A stretch of DNA of 34,598 nucleotides from Thermoanaerobaculia bacterium (GTDB lineage: Bacteria > Acidobacteriota > Thermoanaerobaculia > Gp7-AA8). The DNA is taken from positions 1-34,598 of the forward strand of contig JADGNY010000074.1 of assembly GCA_017883235.1 (NCBI GenBank). Reading direction: 5' to 3'. The notes beneath the pieces were generated by a model, which worked only from the letters and a program-made list of their open reading frames with translations, was not told where the DNA came from and did no database searches. Below, piece after piece: positions 14,019 through 22,065 of the stretch (within the stretch, counting starts at the first letter, position 1; each line of letters begins with the position of its first letter). The translations under genes were made by a program, and so were the position numbers.

Positions 14019-14905
14019 GAGGCTAACAACGTATCCAACAGCGCATCCTTCTCCCGCCACATCCCGTCCATCCACACCTTCAGCTCCTCGCGCTCGGGGC
14101 CGGGGTGGGTGACGGCGGGGTCGAAGAAGTGCGGGGGTGGGTCGACGCGGCGGGCGTGAATGATGATCTTCGGGATGCGGCCGCTGGCGAACTGGCCCAT
14201 GGTCACGTCGTTGTTCGGTGGGTAGGCCAGCGTGACGTCGTAGATGGCATCGAGCTGATCGCCGAGGGCGGCCAGGACGAAGGCGATTCCTCCAACGCGG
14301 GGACGGAGGAGATGGCGGTACGGCGACTGCTGTTCCTCGTGCTTGGCTTTGGTGAAGCGCGTCCCTTCCAGGAAGTTCAGCACGGCCACGGGGAAGTTGC
14401 GGTAGCGCTGGCAGGCCTTGCGCGTCGTCATCAGGTCGGTGCCGCGCTTGTCGGGATGCTTCTCCAGATACTCCGGCGTGTAGCGCCGCATGAACGGAAA
14501 CTCCAGCGCCCAGCAGGCCTGTCCCACGATCGGCGCCCAGAAGAGCTGGCGTTTGAGGAAGAAGCGGATGAAGGCGGCCCGGCCGTGGAAGGCGTGGAAG
14601 AGGGCGAGGATATCGACCCAGGAGAGGTGATTGGCGACGATGAGGTAGCGGCCTTCGGGCGTCACATCGTCGCCGATGCCGTCGATCTCCCATTTCGTCG
14701 GCAGCATCAGGTCGAAGATCCGGCCGTTGCCGGCCACCCAGCGCGTGGCCAGCCAGGCCAGCATCAGGATCACGCGTGTTCGGGCGCGGCTGCGCGGCGC
14801 GGTGATGTGGATGGCGAACTTCACCACGCCGAGGAGGACGATCGATGTGCCCCAGAACGCGGCGTTGAGGGTGAGAAGAAGGAGGGTGAGCCCTGCGCGG
14901 ATCAT
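14000..14905 (-). CDS. 1-acylglycerol-3-phosphate acyltransferase family membrane enzyme
   Basis: 301 residues from the ATG at 14905. The frame is open further upstream, but that part overlaps another gene and has no family similarity. An N-terminal membrane helix (5-28) and a second hydrophobic segment (44-58) precede the PlsC-type catalytic box H93-x4-D98 in 'ANHLSWVDIL' and the glycerol-phosphate-binding 'FLEGTRF' (178-184). The large insertion with 'FMRRYTPEYLEKHPDKRG' resembles YihG/LCLAT-type acyltransferases, which transfer acyl chains from acyl-CoA or acyl-ACP to lysophospholipids at the inner membrane. The start overlaps the upstream membrane-protein gene as ATGA, so translation is probably coupled. 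Confidence 0.88.
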   Translation of the reverse strand: MIRAGLTLLLLTLNAAFWGTSIVLLGVVKFAIHITAPRSRARTRVILMLAWLATRWVAGNGRIFDLMLPTKWEIDGIGDDVTPEGRYLIVANHLSWVDILALFHAFHGRAAFIRFFLKRQLFWAPIVGQACWALEFPFMRRYTPEYLEKHPDKRGTDLMTTRKACQRYRNFPVAVLNFLEGTRFTKAKHEEQQSPYRHLLRPRVGGIAFVLAALGDQLDAIYDVTLAYPPNNDVTMGQFASGRIPKIIIHARRVDPPPHFFDPAVTHPGPEREELKVWMDGMWREKDALLDTLLASRTVVH

Positions 14906-15177
14906 GATTTTCGGGCGGGGGTCGGAGTCAGCAGGATACTGATCAGCCGCACGGCGCCGATCGTCGCCGCACAGCCGAAGGTCACGAAGAGCGCGCCGCG
15001 CCAGTCGGGCTCCTTCCATCCGCCGAAGTCGAGGGCCGTGGCAACGAGGCCCATCGCCAGGGCGCTGATCAGCGCTATGAACAATTCGCCGATCCAGCGT
15101 GCCGGGCGTGCGTAGGGAACGCTCCGGACGACGAAGAAAACCACCAGCGCGCAGCCCGACCAGAGCGCGATTCCCAT
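14902..15177 (-). CDS. Small three-helix membrane protein
   Basis: 91 residues with hydrophobic segments near 3-18, 31-48 and 63-82, and a short polar tail. No family recognised. Coupled by a 4-bp overlap to the acyltransferase gene, hence possibly a partner in lipid remodelling; this is inference from context alone. It is divergent from the response-regulator gene 55 bp away. Confidence 0.7.
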   Translation of the reverse strand: MGIALWSGCALVVFFVVRSVPYARPARWIGELFIALISALAMGLVATALDFGGWKEPDWRGALFVTFGCAATIGAVRLISILLTPTPARKS

Positions 15178-15232
15178 CGGCGGCTGAGGTTAGCACGGCT
15201 TTCGCATCAGGCGGACTCGAGGAGTCTCGCGC

Positions 15233-15667
15233 ATGATGACCCAAGCGACGACGCATACGAACGCATCGAACCACAAGATCCTGGCCATCGAAGATGATCC
15301 TGACGTTCTTGCTCTCTACAAGTCCTACCTGCAGAAGCGCGGCTACGAGGTTCTCTCCGCGACCGGCGCCACCGAAGGGATCTCTCTCCTGCAGCGCAAT
15401 CCCGACACGCGCCTCATCCTGCTCGACCTCAACCTTCCCGGCGGCATGAGTGGCGAGGAGTGGATCGCCTGGTACGTCGCTGAGGGGAAGAAGACGCCGG
15501 TGGTCGTGGCCTCAGGGAAAGGTGACATCCTGACCATCACCAAAGGGAACAACCGCACCGCCGCCCTCACCAAGCCGTTTCACATGGAGGAGCTGCAGGA
15601 GCTGATCGAGGTGCTGCTGGCCGACGACTGGCACGATCAGGTGAGTGAGGACAAGAGGATGCATTAG
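15233..15667 (+). CDS. Single-domain response regulator (receiver only)
   Basis: 144 residues. The receiver domain spans 15-130 with acidic pair D21/D22 in 'AIEDDPDV', phospho-acceptor D65 in 'LILLDLNLPG', S94 in 'VVASGKGD' and K114 in 'LTKPF', a complete phosphorylation site. No output domain, so it probably acts by protein contact or as a phosphorelay intermediate. GAGGAG lies 8 bases before the start. No histidine kinase gene is in the window. The loop 'PGGMSGEEW' after D65 and Gly/Lys-rich 'GKGDILTITKGNN' before the Lys are slightly unusual. Confidence 0.9.
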   Translation: MMTQATTHTNASNHKILAIEDDPDVLALYKSYLQKRGYEVLSATGATEGISLLQRNPDTRLILLDLNLPGGMSGEEWIAWYVAEGKKTPVVVASGKGDILTITKGNNRTAALTKPFHMEELQELIEVLLADDWHDQVSEDKRMH

Positions 15668-15947
15668 TGCGGGCATCCTGACGGTGAGCGCAGCGAGCCT
15701 GTAGACGTTCAATCCTGACGGCGAGCGCAGCGAGCCTGTCAGGATCTCCGGTTAGACCGCGCGGCAGTCGGTTCCAGCAGATCCCTCGCGATTTCCACCG
15801 GAGATCCTGACAGGCTCGCTTCGCTCACCGTCAGGATGGACTTCTGGGCAGGATCTCCGGTGAGATCGCGCGGCAGTCGGTTCCAGCAGAGCCCCTGGCA
15901 TTCCACCGGAGATCCTGACAGGCTCGCTTCGCTCGCCGTCAGGATGC
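15668..15947. repeat. Duplicated 'CCTGACGG-GAGCG' palindromic repeat cluster
   Basis: Two inverted short units (about 15678-15740) precede two direct copies of a roughly 95-bp block, 15741-15838 and 15852-15947. Each runs GGATCTCCGG … GCGGCAGTCGGTTCCAGCAG … CCGGAGATCCTGACAGGC and ends in TCAGGATG. The copies differ at about a dozen positions. No gene. Confidence 0.8.
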
Positions 15948-15949
15948 CG

Positions 15950-16180
15950 CTACCCGTCGTTCCCAATCGCCTCTACCGGGCAGTTATCCAGCGCATCCTT
16001 CGACAATGTCTCCTCTTCCGGTGTTTCGGGCTGTTTGTAGATGTAGGAGAAACCTTCCTCGTCGTTGCGCTGGAAGTTGGCGGGGGCGGTCTCGCGGCAG
16101 AGATCGCAGTCGATACATTGCGTGTCGACGTAGTACCGCCCAGGTGCCTGTCCCGGCACGCGATCGTTTGGATCAGCCAT
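15950..16180 (-). CDS. Ferredoxin, single [4Fe-4S] type
   Basis: 76-residue soluble electron carrier. Three Cys in 'CIDCDLCRETAP' (22-33) and a distal Cys in 'NCPVEAIG' (66-73) give the CxxCxxC…CP set for one cluster; the second cluster motif of two-cluster ferredoxins is absent. A long acidic insert ('NDEEGFSYIYKQPETPEEE') lies between. Similar short ferredoxins often serve P450s or other oxygenases, but no such gene is nearby. Divergent from the SIMPL-domain gene. Confidence 0.9.
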   Translation of the reverse strand: MADPNDRVPGQAPGRYYVDTQCIDCDLCRETAPANFQRNDEEGFSYIYKQPETPEEETLSKDALDNCPVEAIGNDG

Positions 16181-16280
16181 TCGTGTGTTGTCTCCCGTGA
16201 GCGCCGCGAGCCGCGACGCATCGCAGGCACGGGGCGCGCATTGTAGCGCGCGCTATCATCGAGTCAAAGCAGGAGGTCGC

Positions 16281-16991
16281 ATGAAAAGATTTCTGATTGC
16301 TGTAGTTGCTTTTGCCTTTTCCGCGGGCGCGCTCGCGCAATCGGCACTACCGGCTCTCGATACGGTGAGCGTCACCGGCACGGGTCGTGTCCGCGTCGCG
16401 CCCGACCGTTTCTCGTTCAACGTCTCGGTGCAGACGACCTCGCCGACGGTCGAGGAAGCGGTGAATGAGAACAACACGAAGGTGGCCGCGGTCATCGCGG
16501 CGCTGAAGAACGCCGGGGCGAAGGCCGAGGAGATTCAGACGTCGAATTTCTCCATCTATCCGCAGCAGGACTACAGCCAGCAGCAGCAGGGAAAACTGCC
16601 GCGCGTGGTCGGCTATCAGGTCTCGAACAGCATCACCGTCACGAAGAAACAGGTCGCCGATGCCGGCCGGCTCTTGCAGGCTGCCATCGCCGCCGGCGTG
16701 AATCAGACGTCGGGACTTTCGTTCTCCGTTTCGGATTCCGTGCGCGGGCGCGACGAAGGGCTGCGGGCCGCGTTCGCGGACGCCCGCGCCAAGGCCTCCC
16801 TTCTGGCCCAGGCCGCCGGCCGCACCCTCGGCCCGGCCATGACCATCAACGAGATCGGATCGATGACTCCCCAGCCGCCCAGGCCGATGGGCGTCCGGGC
16901 AATGGCGGCTGTCGTCGCCGAGCCGGTGCCTGTCGAGAGCGGATCGGAGGAGCTGCTATTTACGGTGTCGGTGGTGTTTTCGATGCGGTAG
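16281..16991 (+). CDS. SIMPL-domain (DUF541) periplasmic protein
   Basis: 236 residues from the ATG at 16281, chosen because AGGAGG lies 6 bases before it and a signal peptide follows at once (1-19, 'FLIAVVAFAFSAGALAQ'). The SIMPL domain covers about 25-230: 'VSVTGTGRVRVAPDRFSFNV', 'GAKAEEIQTSNFSIYPQQDY', 'VVGYQVSNSITVTKK', 'DARAKASLLAQAAGRTLG'. Family members (E. coli YggE, BP26, SIMPL) are exported, form ring-like assemblies or affect oxidative stress; the exact role is unsettled. Followed by a 'GTTGAATG' inverted repeat. Confidence 0.9.
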   Translation: MKRFLIAVVAFAFSAGALAQSALPALDTVSVTGTGRVRVAPDRFSFNVSVQTTSPTVEEAVNENNTKVAAVIAALKNAGAKAEEIQTSNFSIYPQQDYSQQQQGKLPRVVGYQVSNSITVTKKQVADAGRLLQAAIAAGVNQTSGLSFSVSDSVRGRDEGLRAAFADARAKASLLAQAAGRTLGPAMTINEIGSMTPQPPRPMGVRAMAAVVAEPVPVESGSEELLFTVSVVFSMR

Positions 16992-17022
16992 GGATGGCGT
17001 ATTCGAGGGACCCTTAAAGACA

Positions 17023-17110
17023 AATGTTGAATTGTTCAATGTTGAATGTTGAGTGTTGAATGAGGTGCCGGCAGTCGACACGCCATTCAACATTGAACAT
17101 TCAACATTGC
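17023..17110. repeat. AATGTTGAATG inverted repeat, copy 1
   Basis: Left arm 17023-17062 is built of overlapping AATGTTGAATG and TTCAATGTTG units. Right arm 17084-17110 ends CAACATTGC, followed by TTTT. The same element with the same outer end occurs at 31719-31831. It lies between convergent genes. Confidence 0.8.
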
Positions 17111-17119
17111 TTTTCCGCG

Positions 17120-17866
17120 TCAATCCCCCGAGATGATGTTCCCCAGCACATCTCCCGCGAACCCGCCTAATCCTTTCGACTCATCCTGGTGGTGTCCGCC
17201 CGCGGCGGCCATGATGCGGTTGGCCAGTCTGCTGAATGGCAGCGTCTGCAGGACCACGTGTCCCGGGCCGGTGAGCGTGGCGTAGAACAGACCCTCGCCG
17301 CCGAAGAGGGCGTTGCTGAATCCGCCGACGAACTGGATGTCGTAGGCGACCGTCTCCGCCATCGACACGATGCAGCCGGTGTCGACGCGAAGCTGCTCGC
17401 CCGCCGTGAGATCGAACTCGAGCATGTTGCCGCCGGCGTGAAGGAAGACCAGTCCCTGACCGCTGATCTTCTGCAGCAGAAAGCCTTCGCCGCCGAACAG
17501 ACCGGCGCCGAAGCGCTTCGTGAAGGCAACGCTCAGGTCGACGTTGCCGATGGCGCAGAGGTAGGCGTTGCGCTCGGCGAGAATGGTGGTGTTGTTGAGC
17601 TGGATGGGGAAGATCTTGCCGGCGATCGGATTGGCCAGCGCCATGTGCGCGTTCGCGGTTTCGCAGCGGAAGACGCTCATGAACAGCGTCTCGCCGGCCA
17701 GGAACTTGCGCATCAGGCCTTTCATCAGCCCGCCCTGCATTCGCGCCTGCAGGTCGATTCCCTGTCCCATGTACAGCATCGCGCCGGCCTCGGCGTAGAT
17801 CTCCTCGTTCTGGTGCAGCGTGATCTGCAGCGCCTGCATCACATCGCCGATGATTTTGTATTCCAT
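17120..17866 (-). CDS. AIM24/TIGR00266-family protein
   Basis: 248 residues from the ATG at 17866, where GGAGGG lies about 8 bases upstream; the longer frame adds repeat-derived sequence and is unlikely. Beta-rich single-domain protein with the family's repeated 'AEAGAMLYM' (25-33), 'LFGGEGFLLQKISGQGLVFL' (near 122-141), 'ALFGGEGLFYATLTGPGHV' (near 183-201) and the tail 'QTLPFSRLANRI'. Homologous to mitochondrial AIM24; bacterial function is not established. No membrane segment. Confidence 0.9.
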   Translation of the reverse strand: MEYKIIGDVMQALQITLHQNEEIYAEAGAMLYMGQGIDLQARMQGGLMKGLMRKFLAGETLFMSVFRCETANAHMALANPIAGKIFPIQLNNTTILAERNAYLCAIGNVDLSVAFTKRFGAGLFGGEGFLLQKISGQGLVFLHAGGNMLEFDLTAGEQLRVDTGCIVSMAETVAYDIQFVGGFSNALFGGEGLFYATLTGPGHVVLQTLPFSRLANRIMAAAGGHHQDESKGLGGFAGDVLGNIISGD

Positions 17867-17924
17867 GCGTGGTCCCTCCGTTGTGGTGGATTCTGTCACG
17901 GCGGCGGTCTCGCGGTGGTGGTTG

Positions 17925-18025
17925 CAAAGTTGCTGGGTTGCAGGGTTACTTGGTGATGGCCGAGCAACCAAACACCCAGCAACTCAGCAACCCAGCAACC
18001 CACAACACCGCGAGGCCGCGCAACC
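17925..18025. repeat. TTGCTGGGTTGC inverted repeat
   Basis: GTTGCTGGGTTGCAGGGTT (from 17929) faces CAACTCAGCAACCCAGCAAC (from 17978). It lies upstream of the AIM24 gene and of the divergent RluA-type gene, so any promoter must be embedded in it. Confidence 0.65.
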
Positions 18026-18068
18026 GAGACCGCGCAACCCCGTCATCCCGCTCTGACACAATAGACCC

Positions 18069-18926
18069 GTGCCTCGCAAAGACCACGTCCCCCTGCTCGA
18101 TGCGCTCGCGCAGCTCTATCCTGACTCGTCGCGGACGACGCTGCGGCAGATGCTGCAGAACGGCCGCGTGCGCGTGAACGGCGATACCGAGAAGGATGCC
18201 AAACGCGTCGTCGAGCCGGACGAGATCCTCGAAGTGATCGCCAAGTCCGATCAACGCGTTCTCCCTCCCGGAATCGCCATACTTCACGAAGACCGCGACG
18301 TCATCGTCATCCTCAAGTCACAGGGGCTGCTGACGGTGGCGACGGAGCGGGAGCGCGAGGCGACGGCGCAGGCCTACCTGAACGCCTACCTCGGCAGCGC
18401 CGGTGAGGATCGCGTGCAGGTGGTCCATCGCCTCGACCGCGACACTTCCGGCGTCCTCGTTTTCGCCAAGAACTTCTTCGCCCGCGAACGGCTCAAGGAA
18501 CAGTTCATGATCCACAGCGTCGAACGGATCTACGTGGCCATCATCGAAGGGGCGATCGATCCGCCGGAGGGGACGATCGAATCGAATCTCTTCGAGCAGC
18601 GCGACCTGAAGATGGTCAGCGTCGACGCCCATCCCGACGCCAAGCACGCCGTGACGCATTACCGGACCATCGCCACGAAAGGCGCCTATCCCATACTTTC
18701 AATGCTCGAGGTGACGCTGGAGACGGGTCGAAAGAACCAGATCCGCGCCCATCTCGCCGAGGCGGGCCACCCCGTCGCCGGCGACAAGATGTACGGCGCG
18801 AAGACGAACCCCCTCGGCCGCCTCGGCCTCCACGCCAAGCTCCTCGGCTTCGACCATCCGACCAGTGGGAAGCGTCTGGTGTTCACTGCGGCGCTGCCGA
18901 AGTCATTCCGCGACGTGCTGCGCTGA
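18069..18926 (+). CDS. RluA-family pseudouridine synthase
   Basis: 285 residues, GTG start. The N-terminal S4 RNA-binding domain (about 6-58, 'LRQMLQNGRVRVNGD') precedes the catalytic domain with 'VVHRLDRDTSGVLVFAKN' (118-135), where D123 is the catalytic Asp that attacks the uracil ring. 'GRKNQIRAHLAEAGHPVAGD' near 220-240 is the second family motif. Converts specific uridines in rRNA or tRNA to pseudouridine; target not predictable. Convergent with glpX, separated by a long inverted repeat. Confidence 0.93.
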   Translation: MPRKDHVPLLDALAQLYPDSSRTTLRQMLQNGRVRVNGDTEKDAKRVVEPDEILEVIAKSDQRVLPPGIAILHEDRDVIVILKSQGLLTVATEREREATAQAYLNAYLGSAGEDRVQVVHRLDRDTSGVLVFAKNFFARERLKEQFMIHSVERIYVAIIEGAIDPPEGTIESNLFEQRDLKMVSVDAHPDAKHAVTHYRTIATKGAYPILSMLEVTLETGRKNQIRAHLAEAGHPVAGDKMYGAKTNPLGRLGLHAKLLGFDHPTSGKRLVFTAALPKSFRDVLR

Positions 18927-18933
18927 CGCGCGT

Positions 18934-19144
18934 TGTCTGCGGCTTCGCCGCGTTGTCGGTTGTCTGCGCGCTGCGGCGCGCGTGGTCGGTTGAACGTAGG
19001 TCGGACTCTCAGTCCGGCCTCGTGTAAATACCCCCGTCAACGGAGTTTCCGACCTTGGTCAGCCGGTCGGACTGGAGAGTCCGACCTACGTTTCAACCGT
19101 CCACGCGCCGCAGCGCAGACAACCGACAACGCGGCGAAGCAGCC
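18934..19144. repeat. Nested inverted repeat between convergent genes
   Basis: Three mirrored blocks from outside in: GCGTTGTCGGTTGTCTGCG, GGCGCGCGTGGTCGGTTGA and ACGTAGGTCGGACT, each with an inverted partner at 19064-19144. It fills the whole space between the RluA-type and glpX stop codons and probably ends transcription in both directions. Confidence 0.75.
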
Positions 19145-19145
19145 G

Positions 19146-20129
19146 TTATCCGAACGACACCGCCAGCTTCGACCCCTCTTCGCGGTGGATCGTGTCGACG
19201 AAGCGGATGTTGTTCGTCTTCAGCGACATGAACAGCGATGAAGTGCGGACGCCGCCGCCGAAGAACCGGACGCCGCGAAGGAGGTCGCCGTCGGTGACGC
19301 CTGTGGCGCAGAAGATGATGTCGTTCCCTGAGGCCAGCTCCGCGGTGTCGTAGACCCTGTCGCCGTCGGTGTAGCCCATCGACTTCAGGCGCTCCTCCTG
19401 CCACTTCTCCAGCGGCTTGAGGCGGCCCTGCATCCGGCCGTTGAGGCAGCGCATGGCCGCCGCGGTCAGGACGCCTTCCGGCGCGCCGCCGATGCCCATG
19501 GCGGCGTGGATGCCGGTACCGCGCACGGCCGCGGCGATGCCGGCGGAGAGGTCGCCGTCGGTGATCAGCTTGATGCGTGCACCCGCTTCGCGGATCTGGG
19601 CGATGAGATCGTGATGCCGTTCGCGGTCGAGGACGACGATGGTCAGTTCGTCGACATCCCGCTGAAAGGCCTCGGCGATCTGATTGAGGTTCTCATGCAC
19701 CGAGTTGGTCAGGCTGACAAAGTCCGCCGCGGTCGGGCCGACGACGATCTTGTCCATGTAGACGTCGGGAGCGTTGAGAAGACCGCCCTTTTCCGAAGCC
19801 GCAAGGACGGCGATCGAATTCGCGGAGCCGGTGGCGCAGAGGTTCGTCCCCTCGAGGGGATCGACGGCGATGTCGATCTCGGGATAGATCTCCCCCTCCG
19901 TCCAGCCGCGGCCGAGCGGCTCGCCGACGTAAAGCATCGGAGCCTTGTCCCGCTCTCCCTCGCCGATGACGACCGTTCCGCGCATCTTGAGCCTGTTCAG
20001 CTCTTCGCGCATCGATTCGACCGCTACCTGGTCGGAGTACTTCCGTTTGCCGTAGCCCATCGTCCGTGCAGCGGCGATGGCAGCTTTTTCGGCGACGCGC
20101 AAAAAACCGATCTCGAGACTGGATTCCAT
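19146..20129 (-). CDS. glpX: Class II fructose-1,6-bisphosphatase
   Basis: 327 residues, the usual length of GlpX. Hydrolyses fructose-1,6-bisphosphate to fructose-6-phosphate, a committed step of gluconeogenesis in the cytosol; some family members also act on sedoheptulose-1,7-bisphosphate. Metal- and substrate-binding motifs are present: '[14 protein letters not shown]' (53-66), '[11 protein letters not shown]' (85-95), '[19 protein letters not shown]' near 182-200, '[14 protein letters not shown]' near 212-225, and '[19 protein letters not shown]' near 267-285. A GGAG lies ahead of the ATG. The truncated CuA-domain frame lies upstream on the same strand. Confidence 0.95.
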   Translation of the reverse strand: MESSLEIGFLRVAEKAAIAAARTMGYGKRKYSDQVAVESMREELNRLKMRGTVVIGEGERDKAPMLYVGEPLGRGWTEGEIYPEIDIAVDPLEGTNLCATGSANSIAVLAASEKGGLLNAPDVYMDKIVVGPTAADFVSLTNSVHENLNQIAEAFQRDVDELTIVVLDRERHHDLIAQIREAGARIKLITDGDLSAGIAAAVRGTGIHAAMGIGGAPEGVLTAAAMRCLNGRMQGRLKPLEKWQEERLKSMGYTDGDRVYDTAELASGNDIIFCATGVTDGDLLRGVRFFGGGVRTSSLFMSLKTNNIRFVDTIHREEGSKLAVSFG

Positions 20130-20204
20130 GACGCTCCGTTCCTGCGGAATTTGGCGGCGCAGACTCTAGCAGAATCCGCGGGACGGAGGTGTGCGGGATC
20201 ACAC

Positions 20205-20390
20205 TCATTCGACGATGACGGTCATCTTCATGTTGCCGTGCCCGGAGCCGCAGTAGTGGTCGCAGATCGCCGGGAAGGTGCCGGCGGTGTCGGGCGTGAT
20301 CGTTTTCTCGGATGGTTTTCCGAGATCGGCGTCGAGATCGAGGCCGAGCGGCTTGACGAGAAACCCGTGGGCGCGGTCGGTGCTGACCAC
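20205..20390 (-). pseudogene. CuA/cupredoxin domain, 5'-truncated
   Basis: The last 61 residues of a cupredoxin of the cytochrome-c-oxidase-subunit-II kind. All CuA ligands are there: His8 in 'RAHGF', Cys43 and Cys47 in 'CDHYCGSGH', His51 and Met54. The first half of the fold and any signal peptide or membrane anchor are missing. The frame remains open for some codons upstream but becomes unrelated and runs into the start of the anti-sigma-like gene on the other strand. The only start available is a GTG without a ribosome site. Most likely a remnant, perhaps still translated. Confidence 0.7.
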
Positions 20391-20400
20391 GCGGCGACCG

Positions 20401-21078
20401 ATGAGCCGGCATCTGACAGCCGAGGAGATCGAGCAGTACGCGGATGGCGAGGTGGATGCTGACGGGCACCTTCAGGAATGCGCAACCTGCGCGAGCGCGG
20501 CCCTGTCGGTGATGCAGATGAAGCGCGCTCTCCGCGCCATGCCGCGCTTCACGCCGCCGCCCGCGCTACGTTCGCGCGTGCTCGCGCGCCCGCCGCGCCG
20601 GTCATACGCGGCGCGGTGGCTCGCCATGGCAGCGATTCTCGCGCTGGTCGTCGCCGGCGGCGCTCTCTGGCGCACGCGCGATGCGTCAGCCAGCCAGTTG
20701 GTCGACCTCCACACCACCATCCTCGCCAGCGCGAACCCGGTCGACGTCCTCTCGACCGATCGCCACACCGTCAAGCCATGGTTCGAGGGGAAGCTCCCCT
20801 TCGCCGTCGACGTCCCCGATCTCGCGCCCCCCTTCCACCTCATCGGAGGCCGCGTCATCTACTGGCGCGGCCAGCAGGGTGCCTATCTATTGATCGGCAA
20901 GGGAGCCCACCGCATCTCCCTCTTCGTCTTCGCCAACGACGGGGTTCCGCGAGCGATTGAATCGCATGCGGGGATGACGATCGTGGTTTGGCGGGCGAGG
21001 GGGCTGGCGTACGTCGCCGTTGCGGACGTTCCGGCGGATGATCTGCAACCGTTGCGGCAGGCGTTTGGGAGGGGTTGA
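20401..21078 (+). CDS. Anti-sigma-factor-like membrane protein with zinc finger
   Basis: 225 residues. The N-terminus has a zf-HC2-like motif with H23, C27 and C30 ('HLQECATC'), as in ZAS-type anti-sigma factors. One membrane helix spans about 70-91 ('ARWLAMAAILALVVAGGAL'). The periplasmic part (95-225) contains 'DRHTVKPWFEGKLPFAVDVPD' and 'LIGGRVIYWRGQQGAYLLIGK', usual in anti-sigma proteins of this architecture. These hold an ECF sigma factor inactive at the membrane; the sigma gene normally lies directly upstream with overlapping ends. Here it is absent and the upstream DNA is the truncated CuA fragment on the other strand. No ribosome site is seen at the ATG, which fits loss of a coupled upstream gene. 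Confidence 0.8.
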   Translation: MSRHLTAEEIEQYADGEVDADGHLQECATCASAALSVMQMKRALRAMPRFTPPPALRSRVLARPPRRSYAARWLAMAAILALVVAGGALWRTRDASASQLVDLHTTILASANPVDVLSTDRHTVKPWFEGKLPFAVDVPDLAPPFHLIGGRVIYWRGQQGAYLLIGKGAHRISLFVFANDGVPRAIESHAGMTIVVWRARGLAYVAVADVPADDLQPLRQAFGRG

Positions 21079-21102
21079 AGTCTCCACACGGGTTCCGGCC
21101 GG

Positions 21103-21286
21103 AGAGCAGGCATCCCTGCCTGCTCCCGCCGGGTGTCCTCGCCCGGCGGTGGTGTCTGAGATTACAAGCGAGAGGCACCTGAAGACGCGGAGATGACGTC
21201 GTTATCAGGAAACAGCGCCGTGCCACGATCGATCCCACCGCCGGGCGAGGACGCCCGTCGGGAGCAGGCAGGATGCCTGCTCTCCG
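21103..21286. repeat. Nested inverted repeat GAGCAGGCAT…ATGCCTGCTC
   Basis: Left 21103-21152 and right 21236-21286 share GAGCAGGC and CCGCCGGGCGAGGAC blocks in opposite orientation. Located between convergent genes; probably a terminator-like element. Confidence 0.75.
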
Positions 21287-21302
21287 CGGGCTGCGCGGAG
21301 GA

Positions 21303-21506
21303 TTATTCGTCCGGTTCCCAGGGATGCTGCCACCACTCCGGCGTCTCCCCGCGCTGTAGGCGCATCGCGTAGTCGATCCGCTGCAACTCCATCACCTGAC
21401 GCACCTTCTCCGGCAATGACAACGCGCGATGCGCCGCGTGAAGCGCTCGCTTCGACGCGTAGATCGACTCCAGCAGTTCTTCCGTGGGCCGCGCCGGCAT
21501 GTTCAA
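21303..21506 (-). CDS. Small helical protein, partner of the nucleotidyltransferase
   Basis: 67 residues, mostly helical and charged: 'EELLESIYASKRALHAAHRA', 'LSLPEKVRQVMELQRIDYAM', then 'PEWWQHPWEPDE'. Small proteins with 'A-x-K…LP-x-x-EKV' patterns are often encoded beside stand-alone nucleotidyltransferases of accessory regions. Its start overlaps the nucleotidyltransferase stop as ATGA. By analogy it may be the antitoxin or a stabilising partner; function is not established. Confidence 0.65.
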   Translation of the reverse strand: MNMPARPTEELLESIYASKRALHAAHRALSLPEKVRQVMELQRIDYAMRLQRGETPEWWQHPWEPDE

Positions 21507-21994
21507 AACTCCAGATGGAAACGCGCCATCAGATCGCCAAGCAATGATGCATCAATGTTGCCTTCGTCGCGAAGCACCGCCGCCCGTTCGCGCCGCTGAC
21601 GTGTTCGCGCGGAGCCGTGCAGATACATCGCGATCAAGTACTCCGGCCGGACCACGCGAATGTCCATATCGCCGAACCGCAGCGTTGCCGCACGCTCGAT
21701 CGCCTCGTCGGTGAGAGGGCCAGGCGAGACCAGAAACTGCACCGGAATCTCGCCGATCACGACATGCTCCGCGAGCGTGCTGTATCCGTGTCTTTTCGCC
21801 CACTCGTAGATTGGAACGAGCGATACGATGATGCCCTCCGCTTGCGGAAGCGCGACGAGCACATCGAGATCGTAGGTGGCGATCGCTTCCACCCAGAACC
21901 CCTGTGCCATCCCGCCAGCCACGGCGTAGTCGGCGATCACGCCGTCCTCTTTCATGGCATTCAACGCGCGTAGCGCGGTTTCGAACGAGGCCAT
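21503..21994 (-). CDS. Stand-alone nucleotidyltransferase (AbiEii/MNT-like)
   Basis: 163 residues from 'MASFETALRALNAM'; an in-frame GTG at 22066, overlapping the preceding stop codon, would add 24 residues without family similarity. The Pol-beta-type core is visible: 'YAVAGGMAQGFW' (about 23-34) carries the GG motif and 'TYDLDVLVAL' (about 40-49) the D-x-D metal site. 'RVVRPEYLIAMYLHG' (near 114-128) is the third element, usual in AbiEii-type proteins. Such enzymes add NMP or pyrimidines to tRNA or protein partners and act as toxins in several toxin-antitoxin systems. Position within four overlapping genes supports that reading. Confidence 0.72.
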   Translation of the reverse strand: MASFETALRALNAMKEDGVIADYAVAGGMAQGFWVEAIATYDLDVLVALPQAEGIIVSLVPIYEWAKRHGYSTLAEHVVIGEIPVQFLVSPGPLTDEAIERAATLRFGDMDIRVVRPEYLIAMYLHGSARTRQRRERAAVLRDEGNIDASLLGDLMARFHLEF

Positions 21995-22065
21995 ACCGGC
22001 GCCATTCTCCTCGGAAAGGGGTTCTCTGGGTCTTCTGTCGTTGGATGACTTCGGGTCCGCCACCA

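Noticed and set aside
14906-15274. N-terminal extension of the acyltransferase frame to 424 residues
   Set aside because: The extra part is Arg-rich, overlaps the small membrane-protein gene in another frame, and the ATG at 14905 gives a natural start with coupled overlap.
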